DNA of 64,000 nucleotides from Rikenellaceae bacterium (GTDB lineage: Bacteria; Bacteroidota; Bacteroidia; Bacteroidales; Rikenellaceae). Where the stretch lies: positions 62,001 through 126,000 of the forward strand of contig CABIXK010000005.1 in the NCBI GenBank assembly GCA_902362705.1, written 5' to 3'. Position numbers and translations under genes: made by a program. Under the pieces are notes generated by a model. The model saw only the letters and a list, made by a program, of their open reading frames with translations. It was not told the origin of the DNA and made no database searches. Shown here piece after piece: positions 25,019 through 34,564 of this stretch (the stretch's first letter is position 1; every line of letters begins with the position of its first letter).

Positions 25019-26538
25019 TGGGAACTACAGGACGAAAGATTGACTGGACAACCATGCTGATACCATTTGCCATCGTCATAATGCTGATGGTCGTGTTCAT
25101 GATTGCCCCAGAGGGTTCAAAGACCGTCGTAGATACACTGCGAGGTTTCTTTGGCGATACTATAGGCATCTATTATCCGATACTTGCCATTGGATGCGTC
25201 ATTTGTTCACTTTATATCGCCTTGACCCCGAAATATGGAAATGTCCGTCTCGGTAATATTGATAAGCCGTTATATAGCAACTTCAAGTGGGGAACGATGA
25301 TTTTCACTTCGACAATGGCGGCGGATATTATGTTTTATTCTCTCATCGAATGGGCTTTATATGGCGGAGAACAGCATGTACAGGATTTGGGTGGCACGCA
25401 GATGTGGGCTCCGACATTTACGCTGTTCCACTGGGGGCCACTTGCTTGGGGCTTTTATGTGATTCTCGCTGTCTGTTTTGCCTTTATGATGCATGTCCGC
25501 CGTCGCAATCGGCAACGTTTTTCCGAAGCATGTCGTCCTATATTGGGTAATCGGGTTGATGGATTTTGGGGCAAAGTTATAGATGTCATAGCTATTTTTG
25601 CAATCGTATGCGCGACAGCTACTACGTTCTCATTGGCTACGCCGCTGCTTACAAAGGCATTGGGCATCGTGTTTGGTTTTGAGATCACAACGACGGTGAC
25701 GATTCTTGTATTATTGCTGATTTGTTCGGTTTATACGATCACCGTGCTATTCGGTGTAACTGGTATAAGCCGACTGGCTGGAATATGCTCCTATTTATTC
25801 TTTGCCATATTGTTGTATTTCCTTTTTCTTGGAGGAGAGACCCGCTATATTATTGAAACAGGTTTTCAGTCGCTTGGCAATATGGCTCAAAATTTTATGG
25901 GGCTCATAACCTATATGGATCCTCTCAGGGAGAGTGGATTCGCACAGAACTGGACTGTGTATTATTGGGCATATTGGCTTGTATGGTGCGTTGCCACACC
26001 GTTCTTTATCGCTTTGATTTCCAAAGGTAGGACGTTGAGAAACGTGGTTTATGGTTCATTCGGATGGGGACTTGCCGGAACATATATGTCATTCATCATA
26101 CTTGGTAACTATGGCCTTGCCCAGCAAATGAAGCATGGTGTCGATGCCATCGGATTTATCGGAAATGGAGGTGAAATGTATGAAGCGATACTCATGATAT
26201 TTGATACGCTTCCTCTTCCGTGGATTGCATTGCTCTTGCTGATCATAACGATGATAGCATTTTATAGCACTACCCTCGATGGAATTACATATGTGTCCTC
26301 CTCTTATAGCTATAAACAAATTTCATCAGAAGAGGAACCCTCTCGAAAGATCCGTGGATTTTGGAGTATTATGCTCATTCTTCTCCCCATTGCTCTTCTT
26401 TTTGCCCAGAACTCGCTATATAGTTTGCAAGGTGTGACTATTATCGCGGCGTTTCCTGTGGGGATTTTGTTGATATTGATCGTATGGAGCTTTTTCAAAG
26501 ATTTTATCAACTGGAGCAATGAAAATAGCAGTCGTTGA
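25018..26538 (+). CDS. BCCT-family choline/betaine transporter
   Basis: 506 aa with about 12 transmembrane helices. BCCT features: the opening block WTTMLIPFAIVIMLMVVFMIAPEG, YSNFKWGTMIFTSTMAADIMF, and the family signature region VYYWAYWLVWCVATPFFIALISKGRTLRNV (about residues 322-350), which corresponds to WxxxWWxxWAPFVGxFIARISRGRT in relatives. BCCT carriers take up quaternary amines such as choline, betaine or carnitine. Translational coupling to the kinase points to choline. Functionally it would replace LicB, the permease of known lic loci, which belongs to another family. The C-terminus is short and lacks a long osmosensing tail, which suggests nutrient uptake more than stress uptake. 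Confidence 0.87.
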   Translation: MGTTGRKIDWTTMLIPFAIVIMLMVVFMIAPEGSKTVVDTLRGFFGDTIGIYYPILAIGCVICSLYIALTPKYGNVRLGNIDKPLYSNFKWGTMIFTSTMAADIMFYSLIEWALYGGEQHVQDLGGTQMWAPTFTLFHWGPLAWGFYVILAVCFAFMMHVRRRNRQRFSEACRPILGNRVDGFWGKVIDVIAIFAIVCATATTFSLATPLLTKALGIVFGFEITTTVTILVLLLICSVYTITVLFGVTGISRLAGICSYLFFAILLYFLFLGGETRYIIETGFQSLGNMAQNFMGLITYMDPLRESGFAQNWTVYYWAYWLVWCVATPFFIALISKGRTLRNVVYGSFGWGLAGTYMSFIILGNYGLAQQMKHGVDAIGFIGNGGEMYEAILMIFDTLPLPWIALLLLIITMIAFYSTTLDGITYVSSSYSYKQISSEEEPSRKIRGFWSIMLILLPIALLFAQNSLYSLQGVTIIAAFPVGILLILIVWSFFKDFINWSNENSSR

Positions 26539-26662
26539 GATATATAATGGCAGACAAGGGGAGGTCCAGAAGTAGAAAAATAGAGAAATACAGCTGCTGA
26601 TGATCTTTTTCTTCCGTCATTTCAAATTTTATAATTGTAGATAATATAAACAGAATAATGAT

Positions 26663-27646
26663 ATGGATATGAAATATGGCGTGATGACGTATGAGGATAC
26701 TTCGATGGGAACCAACATTGGTGATTATATCCAGAGTATTGCCGCCAGGCAATATTTACCGCGTGTAGATTCGTACGTTAATAGAGAGTATTTGGATAAA
26801 GTATCTGACGGCCCGATTAAACTGATTATGAATGGTTGGTTTACTCACCATCCGGAAAATTGGCCTCCATCGGATGATATTATTCCTCTATTTGTAGCAT
26901 TCCATATAAATGCAACCCATGCGGCTAAAATGCTTACGTCGTCTACTTGGAAATATCTTAAGATGCACGAGCCCGTTGGTTGCAGAGATCAATATACGTT
27001 TGATGTTTTATCAAGGGGGGGGGTGAATGCTTATTTGTCTGGATGTTTGACGTTGACGTTAGATAGCTATAAAATTCCAGATAACGAGCGAAATGATAAA
27101 ATTTACATAGTAGACCCTATTTTTAATTTGATGTCTGTTCGTGATGGATTTACAACTTTACGCATGGCGGCAAGTTATATTAGAAGAGGGCTTTTTTTAG
27201 ATTCGTATAAGCGGCATTTATTGATAAATAAGATTATACATCCGTCTATCCGTCAACGAGCTGAGTGGAGGCATCATATGCTCAAGCCGAATAATCTGAA
27301 TGAGAATGCCCGATTTGGTATTGCAGATTCTCTTTTAAAAGAATATGCACGTGCGCGATGCGTAATTACGTCCAGAATTCATTGTGCTCTTCCGTGTTTA
27401 GCTCTTGGTACCCCCGTGATATTTATAAACTCATTCGAAGATGAGTCAAATCTGTCCAGGTTGAATGGTCTGACGGACTTATTCCATGTTATAAATTTAA
27501 ATATAAAGACAGGCAGTTATTCTTCTAATTTTTCTCTTGAGAATAACCAAATTACATTGAATACTATTATTCCTAATAAGGAGAATTATCAGAAATTCGC
27601 CAATCCTCTTAAAGAGCGTTGTAGAAAATTTGTGGAAGAATATTAA
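26663..27646 (+). CDS. Polysaccharide pyruvyltransferase family protein with a G9 tract
   Basis: 327 aa. Recognised by the opening YGVMTYEDTSMGTNIGDYIQSIAA and the C-terminal VITSRIHCALPCLALGTPVIFI, the hallmark of CsaB/WcaK-type pyruvyltransferases, which add ketal-pyruvate from PEP to sugars. Length is typical. A run of nine G at 27015-27023 encodes SRGGV and stands out in this AT-rich gene. One base gained or lost would shift the frame near residue 120. It is 124 bases after the BCCT gene. The 3' end overlaps the flippase by 17 bases. Confidence 0.8.
   Translation: MDMKYGVMTYEDTSMGTNIGDYIQSIAARQYLPRVDSYVNREYLDKVSDGPIKLIMNGWFTHHPENWPPSDDIIPLFVAFHINATHAAKMLTSSTWKYLKMHEPVGCRDQYTFDVLSRGGVNAYLSGCLTLTLDSYKIPDNERNDKIYIVDPIFNLMSVRDGFTTLRMAASYIRRGLFLDSYKRHLLINKIIHPSIRQRAEWRHHMLKPNNLNENARFGIADSLLKEYARARCVITSRIHCALPCLALGTPVIFINSFEDESNLSRLNGLTDLFHVINLNIKTGSYSSNFSLENNQITLNTIIPNKENYQKFANPLKERCRKFVEEY
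27015..27023 (+). repeat. Homopolymeric G9 tract inside the pyruvyltransferase gene
   Basis: Nine consecutive G in an AT-rich reading frame (TCAA-G9-TGAATG). Such tracts mutate by slipped-strand mispairing and act as phase switches in other surface-glycan genes. Confidence 0.85.
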
Positions 27647-29021
27647 AAAATATTTTACATTGATTCCCTCCCAAATAATCGAATTGTTGCATAAAATAGG
27701 TATCGATAAATCGATTGCCTATTCTTCTGGAAGTAGAATTGTAAATGCTTCGGCTGGAATATTTACGATTTTATTTATCTCCATCTATTTATCTAAAGAA
27801 GAACAAGGCTTTTATTATACATTCGGCAGCATTGTCGCTTTACAAGTATTCTTTGAATTGGGCCTCACTAATATATTGACACAGTTCATAGCCCATGAAA
27901 ATGCGCATATAATATGGGATGGTGAACGGATATGTTCTGGAGACCAATTACATATTTCACGATTAGCACATTTATTACGGTTTACCAAAAAATGGTATCT
28001 GATCGTTTCCATAAGCTTTTTGTTACTTATATTAAGCGGTGGAATTTGGTTTTTTCAAAAATACTCTCCGACGGCAGATCTTCATTTGTGGTTTATTCCA
28101 TGGATATTGGTTACTACAGCAGCATCTGCAAATTTGTTTTTAACTCCTATTTTGGCTATTCTTTCAGGTGTTAACAGAGTTAAAGAAACATCCAGAGTAG
28201 TCTTTTATCAACAACTCATCATGCCTTTTGCAATTTGGTTCACGTTGATTGCGGGCGGAGGTCTTTATGTAGTGGGTATAGGTTATTGGTGCTCGTTTGT
28301 TGTAGGAGTTGCGATGATACGCTGTTCCAAACTTTGGAGGATCCTACGAGAGATAAATAATATAGAAATATCGGATAGAGTCAGTTATAAAACGGAAATT
28401 TTTCCGTATCAGTGGAAAATTGCATTGAGCTGGGCGAGTGGGTATTTCGTGTTTCAATTGTTTAATCCGGTTCTGTTTGCTACTTCTGGAGCTGTAGTGG
28501 CAGGACAGATGGGAATGACTTTGGCCGCGGTTAATGGAATAGCATCATTCTCATCTAGTTGGATTTCTACTAAGGTTCCGACGTTTTCTGGTTTGATAGC
28601 GTTGCGTGATTATGTAAAGCTTGATCGATTGTTCAATATTACGATGAAGCAATTGGGTGTGATTTGCAGCATAATGCTTCTGTTCTTTTGGATCGTAATA
28701 GCCACTCTTAGATACTGGGATGTACCTTTGGCATTCAGATTTCTCGATCTTTTGTCAATCGCTTTTTTGGAAATTGCCATATTGGCTAATCAATACGGTA
28801 ATGGTTGGGCGACCTATCTTAGGTGCCATAAACAAGAACCTCTATTGGTCAATAGCATTGTCGGTGCAGTGACATGTGGTTTATCTACGCTATTCCTAGG
28901 CAAATATTTTGGCGCCTTGGGGATAACCTGTGGGTATGCTATCTTAAGGGTTGTCCTGACCTGTTGGAATTATCAAGTATATAAACAAAAGAAATCAAAG
29001 TGGCATACTCTAAATAATTAG
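27630..29021 (+). CDS. Wzx-type flippase (polysaccharide biosynthesis protein)
   Basis: 463 aa with about 12 predicted membrane helices. Opening SIAYSSGSRIVNASAGIFTILFISIYLSKEEQGFYYTFGSIVALQVFFELGL matches the first helices of Wzx/MurJ-superfamily exporters. It should flip the lipid-linked repeat unit to the periplasmic face. It begins within the last codons of the pyruvyltransferase gene, and the next glycosyltransferase follows after 5 bases. Confidence 0.82.
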   Translation: MWKNIKKYFTLIPSQIIELLHKIGIDKSIAYSSGSRIVNASAGIFTILFISIYLSKEEQGFYYTFGSIVALQVFFELGLTNILTQFIAHENAHIIWDGERICSGDQLHISRLAHLLRFTKKWYLIVSISFLLLILSGGIWFFQKYSPTADLHLWFIPWILVTTAASANLFLTPILAILSGVNRVKETSRVVFYQQLIMPFAIWFTLIAGGGLYVVGIGYWCSFVVGVAMIRCSKLWRILREINNIEISDRVSYKTEIFPYQWKIALSWASGYFVFQLFNPVLFATSGAVVAGQMGMTLAAVNGIASFSSSWISTKVPTFSGLIALRDYVKLDRLFNITMKQLGVICSIMLLFFWIVIATLRYWDVPLAFRFLDLLSIAFLEIAILANQYGNGWATYLRCHKQEPLLVNSIVGAVTCGLSTLFLGKYFGALGITCGYAILRVVLTCWNYQVYKQKKSKWHTLNN

Positions 29022-29026
29022 ACGCG

Positions 29027-30127
29027 ATGAAGAAGATACTCCATGCCGTATCGATCATGAATCGGGCAGGTCAGGAAACATTTATTATGAATATGTTCCG
29101 CGAGATTGACCGCTCCCGATTTTCTTTTGATTTTATTGTGAGTTTAGATGGAGAGGGCGATTTTGATGAGGAGATATATCAGTTGGGCGGGAAAATCTTT
29201 AAGATTAAAACATCGGATAAGCCCAAACCCCATATAGAAACATTGTTGAGAGCTTACAGATTATATGATTTTCTAAGGAAACATAAAGAATATACAATCG
29301 TCCATTTTCATAATTATCATGCGTACAGCGCTTGGCTCCAAGTGATGGCAGCTAAGGCCGCCGGTGTGAGATCTGTTATTGTCCATTCTCACAATAGTTG
29401 TGCACCTAATCCTCGAATAAGCAAATTGTGTCGTCCTTTCCTGAATGGTTTGAAAATACATAGGTTGGCATGTTCCGATATGGCGGCCAAATGGTTGTTC
29501 GGAAGCAAAAGTGGCGATTGTCAGATTATTAAAAATGGAATAGATCCGGCGATATTTCAATATAATGAGGCCGACAGACTGAAGATCCGTAAAGAGTTGT
29601 CGTTGGGGGATAAACAGGTCATTTTACATGTTGGAAGATTCAATTTCCAGAAAAATCATAAATTCCTTTTGGAGATATTCGGCGAGCTGCTTAAACATCT
29701 TCCTAATGCGCACTTATTGTTGGTTGGACAAGGAGAGCTCGAATCTGAAATAAAAAATAAGATTGCCGACATGGGGATTCAAGGCCATGTATCTATCTTG
29801 GGTATAAGATCCGATATTCCGGCACTACTTTCTGCTTCCGATTTATTCCTGTTCCCCTCATTATTCGAAGGGTTAAGTGTTATGTTGGTTGAAACGCAGG
29901 CCAATGGACTTCCCATTTTGGCAACTGATAATTTAGCCCATGAAACAATCTATTCGCCCAATTTGTTTACAATGGCATTAGAAAAATCGTCTGAAGAATG
30001 GGCTAATAAAGCAGAAGATCTTATTAGAAATTCGAGACGTATTGATGGTGTGCAGTTAGCTACCGAGGCTGGATTCAATATGAAGATGGGCGCAAAAGAT
30101 ATGTCCGATTATTATAATTCATTATAA
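29027..30127 (+). CDS. Glycosyltransferase family 4 (EpsF-like)
   Basis: 366 aa GT-B enzyme. N-terminal domain: ILHAVSIMNRAGQETFIMNMFREID and VHFHNYHAYSAWLQVMAAKAAG, VIVHSHNS. C-terminal domain: VILHVGRFNFQKNHKFLLEIF, LLLVGQGELESEI, and the donor-binding FLFPSLFEGLSVMLVETQANGLPIL (EGLSVMLVE). EpsF-type members of this family assemble exopolysaccharide units; the sugar is unknown. Cytoplasmic, on the inner leaflet. A 134-bp gap follows. Confidence 0.85.
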   Translation: MKKILHAVSIMNRAGQETFIMNMFREIDRSRFSFDFIVSLDGEGDFDEEIYQLGGKIFKIKTSDKPKPHIETLLRAYRLYDFLRKHKEYTIVHFHNYHAYSAWLQVMAAKAAGVRSVIVHSHNSCAPNPRISKLCRPFLNGLKIHRLACSDMAAKWLFGSKSGDCQIIKNGIDPAIFQYNEADRLKIRKELSLGDKQVILHVGRFNFQKNHKFLLEIFGELLKHLPNAHLLLVGQGELESEIKNKIADMGIQGHVSILGIRSDIPALLSASDLFLFPSLFEGLSVMLVETQANGLPILATDNLAHETIYSPNLFTMALEKSSEEWANKAEDLIRNSRRIDGVQLATEAGFNMKMGAKDMSDYYNSL

Positions 30128-30261
30128 GATATAGATCTTTATTTTCGCGACCGAAGTGATATCCTTGAGATAAATAATGGAGTTAATTAGGATAAGGTCG
30201 TAGGATCCGATATACGTGCTTTTTCCAAAGAGCTCAGGATTTTTCCGAAGGGTTTTAATAT

Positions 30262-31410
30262 ATGTTTGGGTTTATAGCAAAACATTATACAGAGTCTAAT
30301 TGGAGTGATGCGACTTTGTTGCTTTACTTTATAATTGTGACGGTTGCATGTATATGTAGTCGAATGTCGCAAAGAGGTAAAGTCGTTGTTTTTACAACGA
30401 CTTATCATGTGTATCGACCTAAAAATCGGGTTAATTATATAGTAATTGCCATCTCTTTTCTCATTTTAGTTTTTTTCTCTGCTTTTCGGGATGTAGGCGT
30501 TGATGTGCCGATGTATAAAAGTATATTTTTAGATTCTACCTCCAGATATGCAGATACATATGGGATTGAACCGGGGTTTCTCATATTGAATAAAGTTTTA
30601 AGAATATTCGGAGTATCGGCAGATTTTGCTATCGCTTTTTTTTCGGTTGCCACGCTATGGTTTATTTTTAAATCCATATTGCACTACGCAGATCAGTTGA
30701 ATATTGGTATTTCTGTGCTTGCTGTGTGCTGTTTGTATTATTTTCCGAGTTTTAATATGATGCGAATGTATTTTGCCGCATCCATTATGCTTTATGGTTT
30801 TCGATGGTTACTTGAAGATAATCTAAGGAAATATTTATGCTATTTTTTTATAGCGAGCTTGATACACTATTCTGCTGTAATCTTTCTGCCAGTAGCTATG
30901 GGGATTTTAATGTTTCAATACAGCGAAAAAATATTCTTTTTGCTTTTTTCGTTGGGAGGCATATTGTCGTTTAAAGTCGTTTCATACCTCTCTTCTATTT
31001 CAATCATAGCTCGCTATGATCATTATCTTGCCGATGGTGTTGCGGATGGCGGATTAGGCATTATGCATTGGGTTATCAATATCCCATTGTTTGCGCTTTA
31101 TCTTTATGCATCAAAGAAACTAAATAAATCCGTTTATTTATCCGCATTGCTCGTTCTTACGCTTTTCGAATTATTGATTGGGCTTTTGAGTTATCAGATC
31201 GTAATATTTGGGCGCAGTTTGGTCTATTTTAATGTATTGTTCGTAATTATTATTCCGATTTTGTTAAAGCGATTATCGAAAATGCGGGTCTCATATCATA
31301 AAATGATCAGTAGTTGTTATGTTTTATATCTTTTATTCAGATTTTATATTTATTTGTCTGAATATCTTTATCTCGATGGGATAATGCCGTATAAATTGAA
31401 TTTTGTATGA
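30262..31410 (+). CDS. EpsG-family polysaccharide polymerase (Wzy-like)
   Basis: 382 aa, about 10-11 membrane helices. The periplasmic-loop motif FFSAFRDVGVDVPMYKSIF is typical of EpsG, and FNMMRMYFAASIMLYGFRWL, FIASLIHYSAVIFLPVA follow the family pattern (R-x-Y and HYSA). It would join repeat units at the outer face of the inner membrane. A T8 run at 30636-30643 is less striking than the G9 tract because the gene is AT-rich. It overlaps the next gene by 4 bases. Confidence 0.78.
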   Translation: MFGFIAKHYTESNWSDATLLLYFIIVTVACICSRMSQRGKVVVFTTTYHVYRPKNRVNYIVIAISFLILVFFSAFRDVGVDVPMYKSIFLDSTSRYADTYGIEPGFLILNKVLRIFGVSADFAIAFFSVATLWFIFKSILHYADQLNIGISVLAVCCLYYFPSFNMMRMYFAASIMLYGFRWLLEDNLRKYLCYFFIASLIHYSAVIFLPVAMGILMFQYSEKIFFLLFSLGGILSFKVVSYLSSISIIARYDHYLADGVADGGLGIMHWVINIPLFALYLYASKKLNKSVYLSALLVLTLFELLIGLLSYQIVIFGRSLVYFNVLFVIIIPILLKRLSKMRVSYHKMISSCYVLYLLFRFYIYLSEYLYLDGIMPYKLNFV

Positions 31411-32567
31411 AAAAAATTCTATTTATTGCTCATACTGCATCAATGGGTGGCGGTGCTGAAAAGGTACTTGGTGTTTTGATTAAAGAGTTAAGCCAGTGCT
31501 ATCTAGTTGATTTGATCGAGCGGGTGGAAGATTCGGTTTTGCCTTTTAAAATCCCTAATGGAAACGTCCGGCATTTGCCTTCGTTGTCATTTACGGATAG
31601 AAAATGTCAAGAGCTGGGTAATAATGTTCTTTGTAATCGCATATGGCGGATCTTGTTGTCGGTTTGGATTTTTGTATTGCCCCGCAGTGTCCATCGCCAT
31701 TTTATAAAGGGAAGCTATGATTATGAGGTGTCTTTTAATTATCTTTATTGTTCTTCGTTGGTCGGTAATTCTCCTAACCGAAATAGTAAAAAGGTAATGT
31801 GGATCCATGGAGCTATTGTGGATCTGCTTCTTCCTATAAATGCTATAAATAGTATACGAGGGAAATTGAAACATTGGGCGGAACGGATGATGCAGAAAGA
31901 TGCCTTTTCCAAAAGTGATGTGATTGTCGCCATTTCTCAGCGAACACATGATTCAATTGCCGATTTTTGTCCCGAGGTGAAATCAAAGATAGTTGATGTT
32001 TATAATGGATATGATCTGTTGAATATTGATCGTTTCGCTCGAACGTTTGAATATCCTAATAGTCGGCTTTTTCGTTTGGTATCATTAGGTCGAGTAACAT
32101 ACGCTAAGAATGTAATTCTGCAAGTTGAGGCTGTTGAATGTTTAAGGAAAAAGGGGATAGATGTTGAACTCCTTATAATAGGAGATGGTGATCAGATGGA
32201 TTATATCCAAAGCGTTTCAAAACACAATCCTCATATAAAATTATTGGGGTTCAAGCCTAATCCCTATCCATATGTATTGGCATCGGATGCATTGATCATT
32301 ACTTCTCTGAGTGAAGGATTTCCGACCATTGCCGTTGAGGCGATGGCTTTGGGGAAACCTGTGATCAGTACGCCTGTGGCAGGTACAAATGAACTTATCG
32401 ATGCACAAACTGGAGTATTGGTTGATTGGAGCGTTGAGAGTGTGGCTGCCGGGATCGAAAAGATGATGACTACGAAATGGGATTCCAGGTTGATAGCGTC
32501 TTCCGTATCTAAATATAGTAAAGAGGCATGGGCTGAAAATGTCTCCAATCTTCTTGAATCTTTATAA
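31407..32567 (+). CDS. Glycosyltransferase family 4
   Basis: 386 aa. N-terminal ILFIAHTASMGGGAEKVLGVLIKEL (donor loop GGGAE), and C-terminal domain LVSLGRVTYAKNVILQVEAVECL, LLIIGDGDQMDYI and ALIITSLSEGFPTIAVEAMALGKPVIS (SEGFPTIAVEAM, the E-x7-E region). GT-B retaining enzyme; sugar unknown. ATGA overlap with the polymerase gene implies coupling. Confidence 0.87.
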   Translation: MKKILFIAHTASMGGGAEKVLGVLIKELSQCYLVDLIERVEDSVLPFKIPNGNVRHLPSLSFTDRKCQELGNNVLCNRIWRILLSVWIFVLPRSVHRHFIKGSYDYEVSFNYLYCSSLVGNSPNRNSKKVMWIHGAIVDLLLPINAINSIRGKLKHWAERMMQKDAFSKSDVIVAISQRTHDSIADFCPEVKSKIVDVYNGYDLLNIDRFARTFEYPNSRLFRLVSLGRVTYAKNVILQVEAVECLRKKGIDVELLIIGDGDQMDYIQSVSKHNPHIKLLGFKPNPYPYVLASDALIITSLSEGFPTIAVEAMALGKPVISTPVAGTNELIDAQTGVLVDWSVESVAAGIEKMMTTKWDSRLIASSVSKYSKEAWAENVSNLLESL

Positions 32568-32570
32568 ACT

Positions 32571-33602
32571 ATGAGTTATTCGATAATATCTTGTGCAAGC
32601 TTTGGCGCGTCGGGATCAGGTGTCGTGACAGATTATCTTCAGGAGTTTGATAATATATACAATCCCGGCGATTATGAATTTCGATTTCTTCAGGATTATG
32701 GTGGTATTACGACACTTGAAGATTGCCTTGTCCATAGCCGCCACCGACTGAATTCCGATATTGCGATCCGGAATTTCATACAATATGTTCAGTTCCAATG
32801 CGGGGATTTTACCAACCGGCGTTATAATCGTTTCTTCAAAGGGCGCTTTGAGGAAATCAGCCGAGAGTTCCTCCGGGAGATTGTCGATGCAGAATGGCCG
32901 GGGTATTGGGAAGAGTATCAGATCTTGGTCCCTAAGGCCATTGCAATAATCAAATATAAGGTACTTCCCCGTTTAAAACGACTATTGAAATTTCAGCGTG
33001 GTAAATACATCGCTCATTTTCTGCCTTTGCGCCCGATGTATTTCTCTTGTCCAAGCGAAGAAAAATTTCATATTGCCGTTAAAAACTATTTGAACCGCTT
33101 GTGTGCAATAGTTGATCCTCAGGGGGAATACGACCACATTTATTTCGATCAGTTAGTGCCGCCCACAAATATAGACCGCTACTTCAATTATTTCGAGAAT
33201 CTAAAAGTGATAGTCGTAGATTGCGATCCGCGGGATTACTATGCCAAAAATATGTTTTTTGGAGAGCCTTGGGTTCCAAAAAATGTCGAGGACTTCATCA
33301 CGGTATATAGAAAGACAAGGCAATATATCGATAGCGATAATGAGAATCGGAATATCCTCCGTATTCAATACGAAGACTCGATATTTCAATATCCGAAATT
33401 CAAAAAACGCATCAATGAGTTCTTGAACTTGGATGAAACGCATCACTTATACCCTCTCAAACATTTTGATCCTCGAATATCCGTAAGATATACCCGTCAA
33501 TGGGAGAAACATCGAATTGCGTCAGATATTATTTATAAAATCGAAAGCGAGCTCCCTGAATATTGCTATTCGTTTCCCGATAATCCAATTGTGTCAGTGT
33601 AA
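32571..33602 (+). CDS. P-loop protein resembling sulfotransferases, glycan locus
   Basis: 343 aa. The N-terminus SIISCASFGASGSGVVTDYLQEF has a glycine/serine loop like the 5'-phosphate loop of sulfotransferases, although it lacks the usual SGTT. LKVIVVDCDPRDYYAKNMFF resembles the 3'-phosphate segment (vRdPRD). Aromatic and charged residues dominate the middle. Neither domain is a close match, so a sulfotransferase role is tentative. It lies among glycosyltransferases with gaps of 3 and 0 bases, so it probably modifies the same glycan. Since no LicD is present, a phosphocholine-transfer role is a speculative alternative. Confidence 0.5.
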   Translation: MSYSIISCASFGASGSGVVTDYLQEFDNIYNPGDYEFRFLQDYGGITTLEDCLVHSRHRLNSDIAIRNFIQYVQFQCGDFTNRRYNRFFKGRFEEISREFLREIVDAEWPGYWEEYQILVPKAIAIIKYKVLPRLKRLLKFQRGKYIAHFLPLRPMYFSCPSEEKFHIAVKNYLNRLCAIVDPQGEYDHIYFDQLVPPTNIDRYFNYFENLKVIVVDCDPRDYYAKNMFFGEPWVPKNVEDFITVYRKTRQYIDSDNENRNILRIQYEDSIFQYPKFKKRINEFLNLDETHHLYPLKHFDPRISVRYTRQWEKHRIASDIIYKIESELPEYCYSFPDNPIVSV

Positions 33603-34564
33603 TGTCGCATCCTGTTGTTTCTGTTACGGTCCCCGTTTATAATACTTCCAAGTATCTTAGAACGTGTTTGGATTCATTGCGAATGCAGACCCTTAAGGAT
33701 ATTGAATATATTCTTGTTGACGATGGAAGTACGGATGATTCAGGCCTAATCTGTGATGAATATGCCCGGACGGATTCTCGATTTCGTGTGATACATCAAA
33801 AAAATGGAGGATTGGCTTCTGCCCGTCAAACTGGGCTCCAACAGGCCTTGGGCGAGTATATTATTGTTTGCGATTCAGATGATTGGGCCGAGCCTCATAT
33901 GTATGAAAATTTATATTTGACTGCCCGAAACCATGATGCCGATATTGTAACTTGTGGCTATTATTCCGAATATAGTGATGGCAGATCCTTAAAAAAACAG
34001 GTATTTTTTAAAGAGAAGGATGGGGTTGTCGATTTTTTTGATTTTTTGCATAGAGGAGCAGGAAGCTCATGGGTGAAGTTGATCAGAAAATCGCTATATG
34101 AAAGGACGAACTCTACGTATGAAATCGGAATAAATTTCAGTGAGGATGCTCTCATAATTTATAAGCTGTTAAAAGGTCGTCCAAAGATCGTACAAATTCC
34201 TGCTTATTTATATCATTATCGTCGGTTGTATGGGGGCGCTTCATATACTAATAGTATTAGAATGTCTTATGTTTTTCAACTCCAATTTACATACAATTGG
34301 TTGAAAAAAAATTATACTGCTGCTGAATATAGGCCGGTTATACGCCAAAAAGCCATTGAGATCGCTGTCGTGTGTCTGCATGTCATCGATTTGGATGAGC
34401 TCTATTTGCGTAAATTCATGTCTTCCGAATTGAAATGGACGACGATAGTTCGAGGCCGGCTCTCTCTCAAAAGTATTATGGTGTGTTTCGAAAAGATATT
34501 TCCATTATGTGTAGCAAGGACTATCCTGAAGACTGTTTATCCATTTGTTTATAGATATAGATGA
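33602..34564 (+). CDS. Glycosyltransferase family 2
   Basis: 320 aa GT-A enzyme. PVVSVTVPVYNTSKYLRTCLDSLRMQTLKDIEYILVDDGSTDDSG is the nucleotide-binding strand set, IVCDSDDWAEPHMYENL holds the metal-binding DxD-like DSDD, and NFSEDALIIYKLL matches the catalytic ED motif. The donor sugar is unknown. The ATG at 33602 overlaps the previous stop by one base. Confidence 0.88.
   Translation: MSHPVVSVTVPVYNTSKYLRTCLDSLRMQTLKDIEYILVDDGSTDDSGLICDEYARTDSRFRVIHQKNGGLASARQTGLQQALGEYIIVCDSDDWAEPHMYENLYLTARNHDADIVTCGYYSEYSDGRSLKKQVFFKEKDGVVDFFDFLHRGAGSSWVKLIRKSLYERTNSTYEIGINFSEDALIIYKLLKGRPKIVQIPAYLYHYRRLYGGASYTNSIRMSYVFQLQFTYNWLKKNYTAAEYRPVIRQKAIEIAVVCLHVIDLDELYLRKFMSSELKWTTIVRGRLSLKSIMVCFEKIFPLCVARTILKTVYPFVYRYR

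Noticed and set aside
30636..30643. T8 run in the polymerase gene as a phase switch
   Set aside because: Runs of 6-8 T are common in this AT-rich block, so it is not distinctive like the G9 tract.
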